Below, piece after piece: positions 51,929 through 60,739 of a DNA stretch of 64,000 nucleotides (position 1 is the stretch's first letter; the number at the start of each line of letters is the position of its first letter). Origin of the DNA: Frondihabitans sp. PAMC 28766 (GTDB lineage Bacteria > Actinomycetota > Actinomycetes > Actinomycetales > Microbacteriaceae); contig NZ_CP014515.1 in the NCBI RefSeq assembly GCF_001577365.1, forward strand, positions 71,615 through 135,614. The letters are read 5' to 3'. The notes under the pieces are model-generated. The model worked only from the letters and a program-made list of their open reading frames with translations. It ran no database searches and was not told the origin of the DNA. A program made the translations under genes and the position numbers.

Positions 51929-53548
51929 ATGTCAAAAGCAACGGATCACTCATCCCCCGATGATCAGAACCCGCGCGCCACTCCGGCACGCCGGACATTC
52001 CTCCTGGGGTCGGCCGCCACTGCGGCTGCCGGCGCCGCAGCGCTCTCTGGCCTCGGCGGTGCCGAGGCCGCGACGGCAGCCCCACTCCCGGATTACAGCA
52101 CCCCGGCCGCCCTCGGCGGGGCCGCACGACCCCGGTCGCAAGGAACCCCGCAACGCCGAACACAGATCGGCATCGGCTACGAAACCTGGTTCGATGCCAT
52201 CGGCTGGCCGCGCACCGAAGCCCAACCCGTCCTGGGTCACTACAGCTCCCTCGATGAACACGTCATCCGGCAACACGCCTTGTGGATCACCTATGCCGGC
52301 ATCGACCACATCATCGCCGATTGGTCCAATAACCTCGGCGGGAACTGGACCAGCGGCACCGCTGCCAAGATCATCGCCGGCACCGACAAGGTGTTCGAGG
52401 TGTACGCGAAAATGCCCGAGCGGGCACGACCTCAGATCACGCTCCTGCTCGGTCTCGACAACGGTCAGGCCGGAACGACAAACTTCCTGGCCCAGGTCGA
52501 TCAGGTCAAAACCAAATACCTCCAGAACGACACCTATCGAAACCTCCTCGTTCAGCACGATGGCAAACCGCTCCTGACCATTTACACCGGCGCCCGCACC
52601 ACCGATCCGCCGACATGGACGGACCCCGCTTTCACGGTCCGCTGGATGGGGGCGTTCCGCGAAATCGTCCTCAATCCCGGCGGCCAGTGGAGCTGGGTGG
52701 ACCGGGTCGCATATGCAAACGGAGTCGAGACCCCTGAATCCGCCTTCGATACGACAGGGCTCGGCACCTGGACGGCCACCGGCCCCTGGGCCATCACGAA
52801 GCTGAACGCACAGCCCGCCTTCAACGTCACCGTGGAAACCACGATCGCCAGCTCACAGGCCCCAGCCGGCGCCAATCAGGCCACGGGCACTCTGACGAGT
52901 CCGCCGTTCACCATCACCGAGGGCGCCCTGTCCTTTAACGCCGTCGGCTTCGACATGAGTGCCGGAAGCGACCTCACCAGTCTCGACGGACGAAACGTAT
53001 ACGTTCTGAAAGACGCCACGACCGGAGCTATCCTCCGCTGGGCGTCCCCTCCTGGGGACTCGACCCGCCTGTATGTGCGGCAGTGGAACGTTGCCGACCT
53101 CATCGGACGCCGGGTCGTGTTCCAAGCCGTCAATAACAGCACCCTCGGCAGCGGCCTGGGCTGGATGGGCTTCGACCGGGTATTCCAACAGCGCCCAGAA
53201 CAGATGACCGCCGTCGTCGCCAACGCCGGGAACGAGGGACCCGGGTCGTTCGCCAACTGGGACGCCCACAACCGCAACTCCGGCGCCTATCTCGTCGAGA
53301 TGATCAGCAACGCGTTCATCTACGAACCCGAATTTCTCACCATCCAGCAGTGGAACGAATTCGGCCGACCCGACCAGTGGAGCGTCGAAGGCAGCAACGA
53401 TATCGAACCCACCAAGATCACCACCCTCGCCGGAGCCAACTCGGACGGGTGGGGCTATTACTACCTCAAACTCGTCCGTGACCTCGTCGACCAATACCGG
53501 TCCGGGAAGGCATTCCCCGCAGTGACCCTCGACACCCGCTACCCCTGA
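51929..53548 (+). CDS. Tat-exported GH99-like/WbsX-like protein
   Basis: A 539-residue protein with a Tat signal (ARRTFLLGSAATAAAGAAAL, cleaved near AEAA). The body starts IGIGYETWFDAIGWPRTEAQ and has WITYAGIDHIIADWSNNLGG. It ends with FLTIQQWNEFGRPDQWS and NDIEPTKIT. YETWF, DWSNN and WNEF...IEPT follow the pattern of GH99-like (WbsX-type) TIM barrels. A beta-sandwich insert (about residues 270-400) interrupts the barrel. It is the only clearly exported glycosidase of the island, so it may make the first cut in the polymer. The ATG at 51929 has AAAGGAGT upstream; a GTG at 51899 is open too. Confidence 0.75.
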   Translation: MSKATDHSSPDDQNPRATPARRTFLLGSAATAAAGAAALSGLGGAEAATAAPLPDYSTPAALGGAARPRSQGTPQRRTQIGIGYETWFDAIGWPRTEAQPVLGHYSSLDEHVIRQHALWITYAGIDHIIADWSNNLGGNWTSGTAAKIIAGTDKVFEVYAKMPERARPQITLLLGLDNGQAGTTNFLAQVDQVKTKYLQNDTYRNLLVQHDGKPLLTIYTGARTTDPPTWTDPAFTVRWMGAFREIVLNPGGQWSWVDRVAYANGVETPESAFDTTGLGTWTATGPWAITKLNAQPAFNVTVETTIASSQAPAGANQATGTLTSPPFTITEGALSFNAVGFDMSAGSDLTSLDGRNVYVLKDATTGAILRWASPPGDSTRLYVRQWNVADLIGRRVVFQAVNNSTLGSGLGWMGFDRVFQQRPEQMTAVVANAGNEGPGSFANWDAHNRNSGAYLVEMISNAFIYEPEFLTIQQWNEFGRPDQWSVEGSNDIEPTKITTLAGANSDGWGYYYLKLVRDLVDQYRSGKAFPAVTLDTRYP

Positions 53549-53563
53549 GACGGCGAGGTCCCC

Positions 53564-55144
53564 ATGCTCCGATTCCAGCCCGACACGGCCGTGGATGCGC
53601 GCGTTGGCGCGTCAGTGACACGATTGCTGCAACCTGACTATGCCCCGGACCTCGTCCTCACAGACGGGTGCGAAAGCGAATGGCCAGCCGACCGACCCGG
53701 CCGGCTCATCCTCGCGCTCTCGCACCTGTCCCAACTCACCGCCACCGTCAACCCACGCCTCGAACTCCTCGTTGCATGCTTACCTCAGTACCTGAACGAA
53801 CAAGGCTACTTTGGGACAATCCAACAGGGCTTCGACGAGCAACAGCTCGCCGGACACGGCTGGCTCGTCTCCGGACTGCTCCACCACTCCCACGTCACCC
53901 ACGACGCGTCAGCAGAAGCCATAGCGAGGCGCATCGTGCGCAACCTCTTCCTCCCTCTTCGAGGACAGCTGGCCACCTACCCCGAGCCCCGCCACGACGC
54001 AGACGGTGCGGCCTCCGGGTCGATCGTCTCCAACGCCGGAACATGGTTGCTCAGCTCCGACACCTACGCCATTTTTATCAGCCTTGAAGCCCTCGTCTCC
54101 GCTTACGAGCGCTGGCGAGACCCTGCCATCAGCGACCTGATCAAGGAGTTCTTCGATCTCATCGAACGCGACGACCTCGTCGCTGGTCACGCCCAGTTGC
54201 ACGCCACTATGACTGCCGCACGATGCGCCGCCATCTTCGCCCGCCTCTCTCACGACGATCGCGGGCTCCGGATCGCGCTCGGCTTGTACAACGACTACCG
54301 CACCCATGCCCGCACCCTCAACTCGGCGACGATCAACTGGTTCGGTCGCCCCGACACCTGGACCGAGCCCTGCGCCATGGTCGACACGCAACTCCTCGCT
54401 CGGGAACTCTGGCGAGCGACGGGCGAGCGAAGCTACTTGGACGACGCGATCCTGATCGAAACCAACGCCCTGGGCTACGCGCAAAAGCCGGGCGGCGGGT
54501 TTGGGCTCGACTTCGTTGCCTCGCCCGAATGCCCGGTACTTCACAACAGGGTCTACGACGCCGCGTGGTGCTGCACCATGCGCGGTGCCGTAGGACTCGT
54601 CGACGCTCGGCTCGGAAGCCTTCGACTCACTCCGTCTCATGGGGCAGAGGGTGAAAATTGCCTCGAGATCGAGTCCCCTCACCAAGGCACTATCATCCTC
54701 GACGGCGAAGCAGCCACCCTGGCAATGGAAACGCACTATCCCCATGGAACAGGCGTCACGCTTGCATTCACGGGCAACCAATCAATGTCCGTCGTCCTGC
54801 ACTTACCATCATGGGCGGCGGTTCGGCATATCGATAGGACCTCCGAGGGTCGAGTTGTCACGAACGATATCAACATTGCGCTCGTCCCCGGCCAGACAGC
54901 TGTGTTAAAAATACGCACGCCGACTCGTTTTGTCGAAAACCGAACGACGACAGGCGGCCCAATTGCCGTCAGCTACTACCAAGGCTCGACGTTGATGGCC
55001 ATCCCCTTGATGCAAGAAAACGGTGGCGGTGCTGCTGCTTCCGTGTCCGACGTTTTCAACGGTCCGCGCCACGAGGCGGAAACGAGAAAGCTCAATGTCG
55101 CCTTCCAGGGACCTTCAACCGTCCCGGGGTACATGCCGCGATAA
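53564..55144 (+). CDS. GH127-like (DUF1680-type) glycosidase
   Basis: A 526-residue protein without a signal peptide. Key segments are FGRPDTWTEPCAMVDTQLLA, RSYLDDAILIETNALGYAQK and VYDAAWCCTMRGAVG. The ExC...CC pattern corresponds to the zinc/cysteine catalytic site of beta-L-arabinofuranosidases (GH127/GH146), where a Cys is the nucleophile. The C-terminal beta region follows. It may cleave a beta-linked deoxy- or pentofuranosyl residue. It lies 15 bases after the GH99-like gene, in the same operon. Confidence 0.7.
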   Translation: MLRFQPDTAVDARVGASVTRLLQPDYAPDLVLTDGCESEWPADRPGRLILALSHLSQLTATVNPRLELLVACLPQYLNEQGYFGTIQQGFDEQQLAGHGWLVSGLLHHSHVTHDASAEAIARRIVRNLFLPLRGQLATYPEPRHDADGAASGSIVSNAGTWLLSSDTYAIFISLEALVSAYERWRDPAISDLIKEFFDLIERDDLVAGHAQLHATMTAARCAAIFARLSHDDRGLRIALGLYNDYRTHARTLNSATINWFGRPDTWTEPCAMVDTQLLARELWRATGERSYLDDAILIETNALGYAQKPGGGFGLDFVASPECPVLHNRVYDAAWCCTMRGAVGLVDARLGSLRLTPSHGAEGENCLEIESPHQGTIILDGEAATLAMETHYPHGTGVTLAFTGNQSMSVVLHLPSWAAVRHIDRTSEGRVVTNDINIALVPGQTAVLKIRTPTRFVENRTTTGGPIAVSYYQGSTLMAIPLMQENGGGAAASVSDVFNGPRHEAETRKLNVAFQGPSTVPGYMPR

Positions 55145-55297
55145 GGCGTAACGGGCGTAATGCTCGGGACATCACGATCAACGTGGCGTCTGAAAAACAA
55201 GGACTCTGCGATCTTGAAGTCGGTTAGACCATTATGCGGAACTCCATCATTTCGAAATGCCTTGTCGACCAAGGCTGCTGGGAGAGAGACGACAGTG

Positions 55298-56161
55298 ATG
55301 ACGATCATCGGAGCTCAAGGTTTCACGTTGCGTGCGGAGTTCGCGGAACTCGGCCCGGCGGAGGTGTTCCGTCGTCTCGACGGGATCGGGTATCACGCCA
55401 TCGAGATGTCCGCGGTTCCAATGCAGGAAGAAACGATTCGAGAAATCGAAAAAGTGCGTTGCGAGATCACGCTCGACATCGCAGCAATGTCTGTAGCCCC
55501 AGGCGACGCAGATGATCTCTTCGGCGTAATTCCCGACTTCGCTCACCGGCTCCGGTGCTCCCGCTTGAGAATCGGCGCTCCTCCCTTTTCCGCACTGGAG
55601 TCGAATGAGACCGTCAATGACTTTTGCAGATCCATAGAACGAGCCGCCCTCCGACTAGCTGACCAGGGAATCTCACTCAATTACCACAATCACGATTTCG
55701 ACTTCGCTAAATACGGCGAAAGTTCACTCCTCGATCGAATCGTCGAAAAAAGCCCGCACGTCGGCATCGAACTTGATGTGTACTGGGCGCACCGAGGCGG
55801 CTACGACCCCATCGACATGATTCGGAAATACGCAGGCCGGATAGATCTCGTCCACCTCAAGGACGTCTCAATCCGTCGGGTCGGAAACAGCTTCTTCGAC
55901 GCCGTACGTCATATCGAGGCAGACGGGCCTGACGAAGCGGCTGCCCGTCATCACATTTCCGCCGAGTTGCGCGATCTGGCCCGGTTTTCTGAAGTAGGCG
56001 AAGGCACCCTGGACTTTCCAGCGATCATTCGAGCTGCCGTGGATGTGGGCGCAACGTACCTCTTCGTCGAACAGGACGAAACCTACGACAAAACACCATT
56101 CGAGTCGCTACAGATCTCGCACGATAACATTGCTCATATGGGTTTCGCCGAGTTGTTCTAA
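55298..56161 (+). CDS. Sugar phosphate isomerase/epimerase-like TIM barrel
   Basis: A 287-residue xylose isomerase-like (AP endonuclease 2) barrel. Metal ligands are in LNYHNHDFDFAKYG, VGIELDVYWAHRGGYDPIDM, DLVHLKDV and LFVEQDETYDKTP. Such proteins (IolE/IolI/YcjR relatives) isomerise or dehydrate free sugars or cyclitols. The ATG at 55298 is used, with GGGAGAGAG upstream; the frame is open further back. It is the last gene of the glycosidase operon and could process an oxidised or unusual sugar released upstream. Confidence 0.82.
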   Translation: MTIIGAQGFTLRAEFAELGPAEVFRRLDGIGYHAIEMSAVPMQEETIREIEKVRCEITLDIAAMSVAPGDADDLFGVIPDFAHRLRCSRLRIGAPPFSALESNETVNDFCRSIERAALRLADQGISLNYHNHDFDFAKYGESSLLDRIVEKSPHVGIELDVYWAHRGGYDPIDMIRKYAGRIDLVHLKDVSIRRVGNSFFDAVRHIEADGPDEAAARHHISAELRDLARFSEVGEGTLDFPAIIRAAVDVGATYLFVEQDETYDKTPFESLQISHDNIAHMGFAELF

Positions 56162-56473
56162 TCAGACCACCACGACCGAGCCGAATGTCCACGTCTCGTC
56201 ACCTCGACACAGAACACGACTTTGAATGACACCAGCAGCTCGGGTCGATCTCGGTCGGCATCTCGCACGGATAACCGGGACTGTCTCAATATCGGTGAGT
56301 GAAGCGCCCCCGGTTCTCTGCCGCTTTTATGCGGGCTGCGGCTCCCGATTGAGCGCCGCGAAGAAGGCCTGTTGACACTCGGCAGATGGCACGTCACCGC
56401 GGGAGTAGCGCAGGCGCCGGCGGCCCAGGCACGAACCTGCCCCGCGGCACGCGGCCAAAGCACACTGAAGGAC
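56162..56473. other. 312-bp region without a clear gene
   Basis: No intact gene. A minus-strand stretch ending near 56333 (SAECQQAFFAALNREPQPA then stop) looks like the tail of a small CRxAECQ-type zinc-finger protein, but the preceding frame is dominated by the antisense of the CTC repeat. Confidence 0.35.
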
Positions 56474-56707
56474 ATGGACCGCACACTCGACATCACCGAC
56501 TGGCTCGAGCACCTCGACGAAACCCTCACCCTCGGTGCCCAGAGGGAAACGGTCACCATCGCCCGCAACGGTCACCCCGTCGCCCAGCTCGACCCCAAAC
56601 CGGCATCGAATCGACCTGAATCGACCTTGCTCCTCCTCCTCCTCCTCCTCCTCCTCCTCCTCCTCCTCCTCCTCCTCCTCGTCGTCAGCGTCGGCCTTCC
56701 ACGGTGA
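56474..56707 (+). CDS. Phd/YefM-like antitoxin fragment with a poly-leucine tract
   Basis: The N-terminal 45 residues (DWLEHLDETLTLGAQRETVT, then IARNGHPVAQLDPK) match the end of the DNA-binding half of Phd/YefM-type antitoxins. After that a CTC repeat encodes about 17 Leu, followed by a short end. No toxin gene follows. It is either a remnant extended by repeat expansion or a small membrane-inserting protein. An AAGGAC SD precedes the ATG. Confidence 0.45.
   Translation: MDRTLDITDWLEHLDETLTLGAQRETVTIARNGHPVAQLDPKPASNRPESTLLLLLLLLLLLLLLLLLLVVSVGLPR
56629..56680. repeat. (CTC)n trinucleotide repeat, about 17 units
   Basis: An uninterrupted run of CTC/TCC triplets over about 50 bases, one of the few long simple repeats in the window. 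On the plus strand it reads as poly-Leu; on the minus strand as poly-Glu. Confidence 0.95.
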
Positions 56708-56776
56708 CAGCCACAAGGAATCCGGAGGACATGTCCGCACCCCCGAGCGGCCCTGAGGAACGCGGACGCGCCGCCA

Positions 56777-56950
56777 GTGACGGGCCTTCACCTGGTCGTC
56801 GATGATCTTGAGCTGGCTCGCGACACCCTCATCGAGCGGGGCGTTTCGGTCTCGGATGTCAGCCACCTGGGTGGCGGCGTCCGCTACGCCCACTTCGCGG
56901 ACCCCGACGGCAACTTTCGGGCCCTGCATCAGATCACCAGAACCACGGAG
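56777..56950 (+). pseudogene. VOC (glyoxalase/bleomycin resistance) family fragment
   Basis: VTGLHLVVDDLELARDTLIE and GGVRYAHFADPDGNFRALHQ are the C-terminal beta-alpha-beta-beta-beta half of a VOC-fold protein, with HFxDPDGN as the metal/ligand strand. The N-terminal half is absent; the upstream DNA is the CTC-repeat ORF. The frame runs past the normal end to 57133 without homology. Confidence 0.65.
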
Positions 56951-56996
56951 GGGCGCAACTGCCTCGGGCCCATGGAACGGGGGCCGATTGCCTTTT

Positions 56997-57941
56997 CTAG
57001 GAAGGCCGTAGGTGGGCACGGAGGATGGAGTCGACGTTGCCGGCTTCGTCGAGGAGCTGTTGGATCCGCAAGTCGAGCGCCTCGACCTCGTCGAGGACCT
57101 CGTCCTGTTTCTCCGCCAGCTGCGAGTTGGTGAGGTCCCGGAACTGTCCACCATCAGACCGGGTCGAGATGACGTCCTCCACCATGTCGGTTCGGACCCG
57201 CAGAGGGCCCATGACGGTCGTCAGGGTGCGGGTGCTGAGGGTCGGATCGACCGGGACCCATCCCCACTGGTCAACCGACGTGACCAATTGGTTGACTTGC
57301 TCCCAGCCGGGCGCAACAGGTTTCTGGCAGTCATGCTCGCCCGGGCTCGCTCTCTGGATGTCGAGGAGGTCGCGGGTGGCACCGCGGTCGCGGCCGGCCA
57401 GGAGAACGCTGACGACCTGCAACCATCGGCGTGCCACACACCCCGGGCACCTCCTCGGGTCCTCCTCCCACCCCAGGACCTTCTCCCCCACCCTCGTCCG
57501 GTTCCCGTCGAGGTGCACCTGGTCAGGGGCAAGAGTGCGGATCTGTGCCCGGGTCATGCCGAGTTCCCCAGCGAGGAGGATCAGGAACGCATCCCTCCGG
57601 CCCCGGACCCCGACGGGGAACCGGTACCGGGGCTGCTGCGCCATCGCCTGCCGCGGGTCAAGCCGGCTGTCGCCCTGCCGCCACAACGCCGAAGGTGGCC
57701 GGCCGGTCCGGAGAAGCGCCAGGGCGAACCCCGCGGCCTCATGCCGGGCTCGGATCGCGCGGATCTGTTGGGACCGGGTCGACGGAGCGGCCGGGAGATC
57801 CTTCAGGAACTGTTCCACGATCTCCGCCGTCGCCGGCAACGGTCCGAGGTCCCACGACGCACACCAGTCGACGAACAGGTCCCACTCCCGGTCCAGAGCT
57901 CGCGCGGTCGCCGCAATCGTGGCTGCGCTGCGAGTGTTCAT
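56997..57941 (-). CDS. Degenerate tyrosine recombinase-like partner protein
   Basis: A 314-residue protein whose start, four bases after the integrase stop, implies co-translation. The N-terminal 100 residues look like a SAM-like core-binding domain. Residues 111-137 (GVRGRRDAFLILLAGELGMT, then RAQIRTL) align without gaps to the integrase segment around its catalytic Arg219, and Arg131 is kept. A CPGCVARRW motif matches CPPCAFRRW of the integrase. The Lys, HxxR, His and Tyr of the active site are not found, so it should be unable to cleave DNA alone. The C-terminus is a charged coiled coil (RDLTNSQLAEKQDEVLDEVE). Confidence 0.65.
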   Translation of the reverse strand: MNTRSAATIAATARALDREWDLFVDWCASWDLGPLPATAEIVEQFLKDLPAAPSTRSQQIRAIRARHEAAGFALALLRTGRPPSALWRQGDSRLDPRQAMAQQPRYRFPVGVRGRRDAFLILLAGELGMTRAQIRTLAPDQVHLDGNRTRVGEKVLGWEEDPRRCPGCVARRWLQVVSVLLAGRDRGATRDLLDIQRASPGEHDCQKPVAPGWEQVNQLVTSVDQWGWVPVDPTLSTRTLTTVMGPLRVRTDMVEDVISTRSDGGQFRDLTNSQLAEKQDEVLDEVEALDLRIQQLLDEAGNVDSILRAHLRPS

Positions 57942-57945
57942 GGGG

Positions 57946-59202
57946 TTAGAGGCCGATCATGGTGACGGCGTTCTGCTCCAACGGGGCGTTCTCCCGCACG
58001 TAGATCTCCACCGTGGCGGGGTTTTTGTGCATCGACTGCCGCATGATCTGATGATGACTGGCGCCGGCACGGATGGCCTGGGTGATGAACCCGGCCCGCA
58101 ACGAATGCCCCGACAGGGCCTCCGCCGGAAGGCCCGCGTTCCGGGCGCGTTCCTTCACGATCTTCGCCACCGCATCCCCACTCATCCCCCGCATCAACAA
58201 TGGATCCCCGCCGGCAGATGCCGGGAACCCGTTCTTCGTCAGGGCCGGGAACAGGGCGACACTCCGCGGCAGGGTCGCTACGAACGGGTCGCGGCAGAGG
58301 TGCACGGCAATGTTCTGCGTCCGCAGGGCCCGCATCACCTGGGGACGCCCCTCCCCCGCCGCCACCAGGAGCGCATACCAGCGGCGGAACGCACACGGCG
58401 GACACGTGGCGGAATTCGCCCCAAACGGCAGGCCCTTGATGGCGCCGTGCTGCTCCTGGTCGGTTTTCGACCTGACGACCCGGACGTGGAGGCCGTCTTC
58501 GTCGTGCAGGGTGATGTCGCCCAGGGTGAGGTTGGTCAGTTCGGAACGGCGAAACGCCCCCGCGAAGCCGAGGACGAGGACGGCGATGTCGCGGGTGCCG
58601 CGGACCCCGGCCGGGAAGCTCGTGATGTCCGCAGCAAGGACCGCCTGCCGGAGCCCATCGAGCAGCAGCGGCGCGGACTGATCCCTCGGCCTTGCGTGCT
58701 TGCGGCGGATCCCGACCAGGACCGCCTGCACGGTGGGGTGTTTCGTCGGCGACTCGAAACCGTGCTCGATGTGGTCGCGGGCGATCGCCGCCAACCAGCG
58801 GGTCATCGACGACGGCGCATACCGCCACCCACCCGTCTCCGTCGTGACGAGGGACTTCTCGGTCAGGTACTGCACCACGGTCCCCGGGGACAGCGGGCAG
58901 GTGCTGGTGGCCTCAAGGACCGCAGGGTCGGCGGTGTCGCCTTCGATGTACCCGGCAAGCCACCGTTGCAGCTGGCGGATATCGCTGGCGTACGCCCGTC
59001 TCGTGTTCTCCGAGATCGACGCGTCGGCAAGTTCCGCGGCGGCCGCGGCGAGCTCTGGGCGGGACCGGTACGCCTGGATCGCGCTCCCCCGACTGACCCG
59101 CCTCGCAGCCACCGCATTCGATGCGCCGGCAGGACCAGCCGTCCTCGCCTGCGTCGTGCTGCCCATGCGCCGTTTCCTACCTCTCGGGACCCCCGGAACC
59201 AT
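57946..59202 (-). CDS. Tyrosine recombinase/integrase
   Basis: Up to 418 residues. The core-binding domain (SISENTRRAYASDIRQLQRW) is followed by a catalytic domain with Arg219 in GAFRRSEL, Lys246 in RSKTDQE, His366/Arg369 in SGHSLRAG, His392 in QSMHKNPATVEIY and Tyr401. All active-site residues are present. A CPPC motif (267-270) suggests a zinc-binding insertion between Lys246 and His366. The start may be 59202 or, with AGGAAA upstream, 59166. The partner gene follows directly. A 7-6-7 inverted repeat lies 46 bases upstream. Confidence 0.92.
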   Translation of the reverse strand: MVPGVPRGRKRRMGSTTQARTAGPAGASNAVAARRVSRGSAIQAYRSRPELAAAAAELADASISENTRRAYASDIRQLQRWLAGYIEGDTADPAVLEATSTCPLSPGTVVQYLTEKSLVTTETGGWRYAPSSMTRWLAAIARDHIEHGFESPTKHPTVQAVLVGIRRKHARPRDQSAPLLLDGLRQAVLAADITSFPAGVRGTRDIAVLVLGFAGAFRRSELTNLTLGDITLHDEDGLHVRVVRSKTDQEQHGAIKGLPFGANSATCPPCAFRRWYALLVAAGEGRPQVMRALRTQNIAVHLCRDPFVATLPRSVALFPALTKNGFPASAGGDPLLMRGMSGDAVAKIVKERARNAGLPAEALSGHSLRAGFITQAIRAGASHHQIMRQSMHKNPATVEIYVRENAPLEQNAVTMIGL

Positions 59203-59247
59203 CTTGTAGCCCGTTTTCGCTCAAAGAGGCCCTGACGGGCGGTGTTT

Positions 59248-59267
59248 CCGATAAGGACCATTATCGG
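59248..59267. promoter_or_regulatory. Candidate tyrosine recombinase core site
   Basis: CCGATAA, six bases, TTATCGG: perfect 7-bp arms around a 6-bp spacer, the geometry of many tyrosine recombinase crossover sites. It sits just upstream of the integrase gene in AT-richer DNA. It could equally be an operator. Confidence 0.45.
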
Positions 59268-59498
59268 GGGTCACGTAGTGGAGGTGGAATCGACAACAGG
59301 CTGACTGGATGAGCCCGTCAGGTGTGACCCCTTACTCCACGGAACGAACGTGCGCGGCCGCTCCTGCTGGCGGTGGCGCGGGCATTCGAACCCGCGGTGG
59401 GGAACGTTCAGTGAGTGACGCATCCGGTGTCGGATTGACACGGCGGCGGTCTCCTGGCAGAATTAAGCCACATCACCTGGTGCATCGTCGCCAGGATT
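59268..59498. other. Region upstream of the terminator without a supported gene
   Basis: A short plus-strand frame (59309-59500) contains GGGAGIRTRGG, the kind of peptide read through tRNA-like DNA. GCGGGCATTCGAACCCGC at 59373 resembles a tRNA T-arm but has one base too many. It may be a decayed tRNA 3' end or attachment site. Confidence 0.35.
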
Positions 59499-59525
59499 AG
59501 GGCCTCTTCGGGGCCCTATCTTTTT
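59499..59525 (+). terminator. Rho-independent terminator
   Basis: AGGGCC-(7 nt)-GGCCCT followed by ATCTTTTT on the plus strand. It lies at the 3' end of the NYN gene on the other strand, and no plus-strand gene clearly precedes it. It may end a short RNA from 59290-59500 or be a leftover. Confidence 0.65.
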
Positions 59526-60199
59526 CCCCTCGCGACTTGCCGATCCTGGTCGGGTAGCAATTCGACGGGTCGGAAGATCGGTGTTTTGTTCACCATGACT
59601 CGATTCGGGAGTTGAATGTCGGCCAGCTTGCCGGCGCCGATCCACACCATGCGCTCATGCCCGCAGCTGAGGAGATCCCGACTCTCGTGACCGTGTGGGA
59701 AAATCAAGAACAGCCGCTTACCCAGTTCGGAAGCAACCACACGCACGGACTCCTCAAGATCCGAGTCGTTGCTCACCACGACGTACACGTCCGCAGCGTC
59801 CAGGAACGCATCGCGGACGAGGTAGGTGGCGAGGTTGACATCGGAGCCCTTCTCCTCGGGCCGCCACACGTCGACCATCTCCGGTTCCGACGGGTCACGG
59901 TATCGTCGCCGGTATCGGGATGGCCGGACTTCGAAGTGCCCGAGATGGATTTGGAGCCTGTCGAGGGTACCTAGCGCCCTCAGTTACACCTGTTGCCGCG
60001 CCACGATACCCGGATTGCCCGGACTGGCCTTGCCTTCCAGCACAGCCGTGAAGTACCGGACGAGACGCACGTCGTAACCCAGGAAGAGGCCGTCGAACAG
60101 GGCAACGAGGTTAAGCCAGCGGTAATCAGTCCCGCGGAGAAGACCGTTATAGACATTGAAGCCATCGACGTAGACATTCATCTGTGGCCGCTCGGTCAT
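59516..60199 (-). pseudogene. NYN-domain (PIN-like) nuclease gene with one in-frame stop
   Basis: The N-terminal part has MNVYVDGFNVYNGLLRGTDY, with the first acidic residue, and ends IVARQQV before TAA at about 59984. In the same frame translation resumes with LRALGTLDRLQIHLGHFEVR. Then come EEKGSDVNLATYLVRDAFLD and VVVSNDSDLEESVRVVASEL, which hold the other two catalytic Asp. A single change of a Tyr codon (TAC) to TAA explains the break; no frameshift is needed. NYN proteins cut RNA and are often linked to tRNA or defence functions. Restart at an internal ATG (59878) would lack the first Asp. Confidence 0.85.
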
Positions 60200-60739
60200 C
60201 GCGCCAGACTACTGCGACCCCACGCGATCTCCGGCACGAGGAGATTCAAGCGTCCGATGGCCGATCGCCTACCAAACGGGAGAAGTTCGGGGCGCTGCCC
60301 CACGAATCCAACTCTCTGGCCGCCTCAAATAGATAATCTCGAAAGAGGACAAGGGTCGTGCAGAGCGGGCGCGACGCCTCCGGTAGGTGAACGGGGTGGA
60401 CGCTGATAGCAGTTGCCAGCTCAGGCTGGCACGTGCCGTCATCCACACGTCAGGCGTACTGCTCTCGTGTGGCGACGAGCCATGTTTGATCACCCACGAA
60501 CTGGCTGACGATCCTGGACTCACCACCAGTCGCTGTGGCCGCTTCCTGCACCACAGCCCGGGTCTGGGGCAACACTCGCCCCTGCACCATCACCGTGTCG
60601 AGAGCAGAAGTCGACGCCGTGACCTGATTCTTTTGGGCACCCCATCATGCCCGGATGCGATCGGTCACCCGTCGGCATCGCGGCCGTGCCACCGACGGGT
60701 GACCAGCTGCCTTTCTGCCTATTCGCGGCGGGGCGGGTG
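60200..60739. other. 540-bp region without a clear gene
   Basis: Frames exist on both strands but none has convincing start, SD and amino-acid use. No repeat or hairpin stands out. Confidence 0.4.

Noticed and set aside
56327..57154. Long minus-strand frame with a poly-Glu run
   Set aside because: The Glu run is only the antisense of the CTC repeat, and the frame runs through the VOC fragment in the wrong direction. Only its very end has protein-like character.
59365..59400. tRNA 3'-end-like sequence on the minus strand (TTCGAAT with GC-rich arms, then GCCACCGCCA)
   Set aside because: The T-arm has one extra base and no D-arm or anticodon arm can be folded upstream. At most it is a decayed attachment site.
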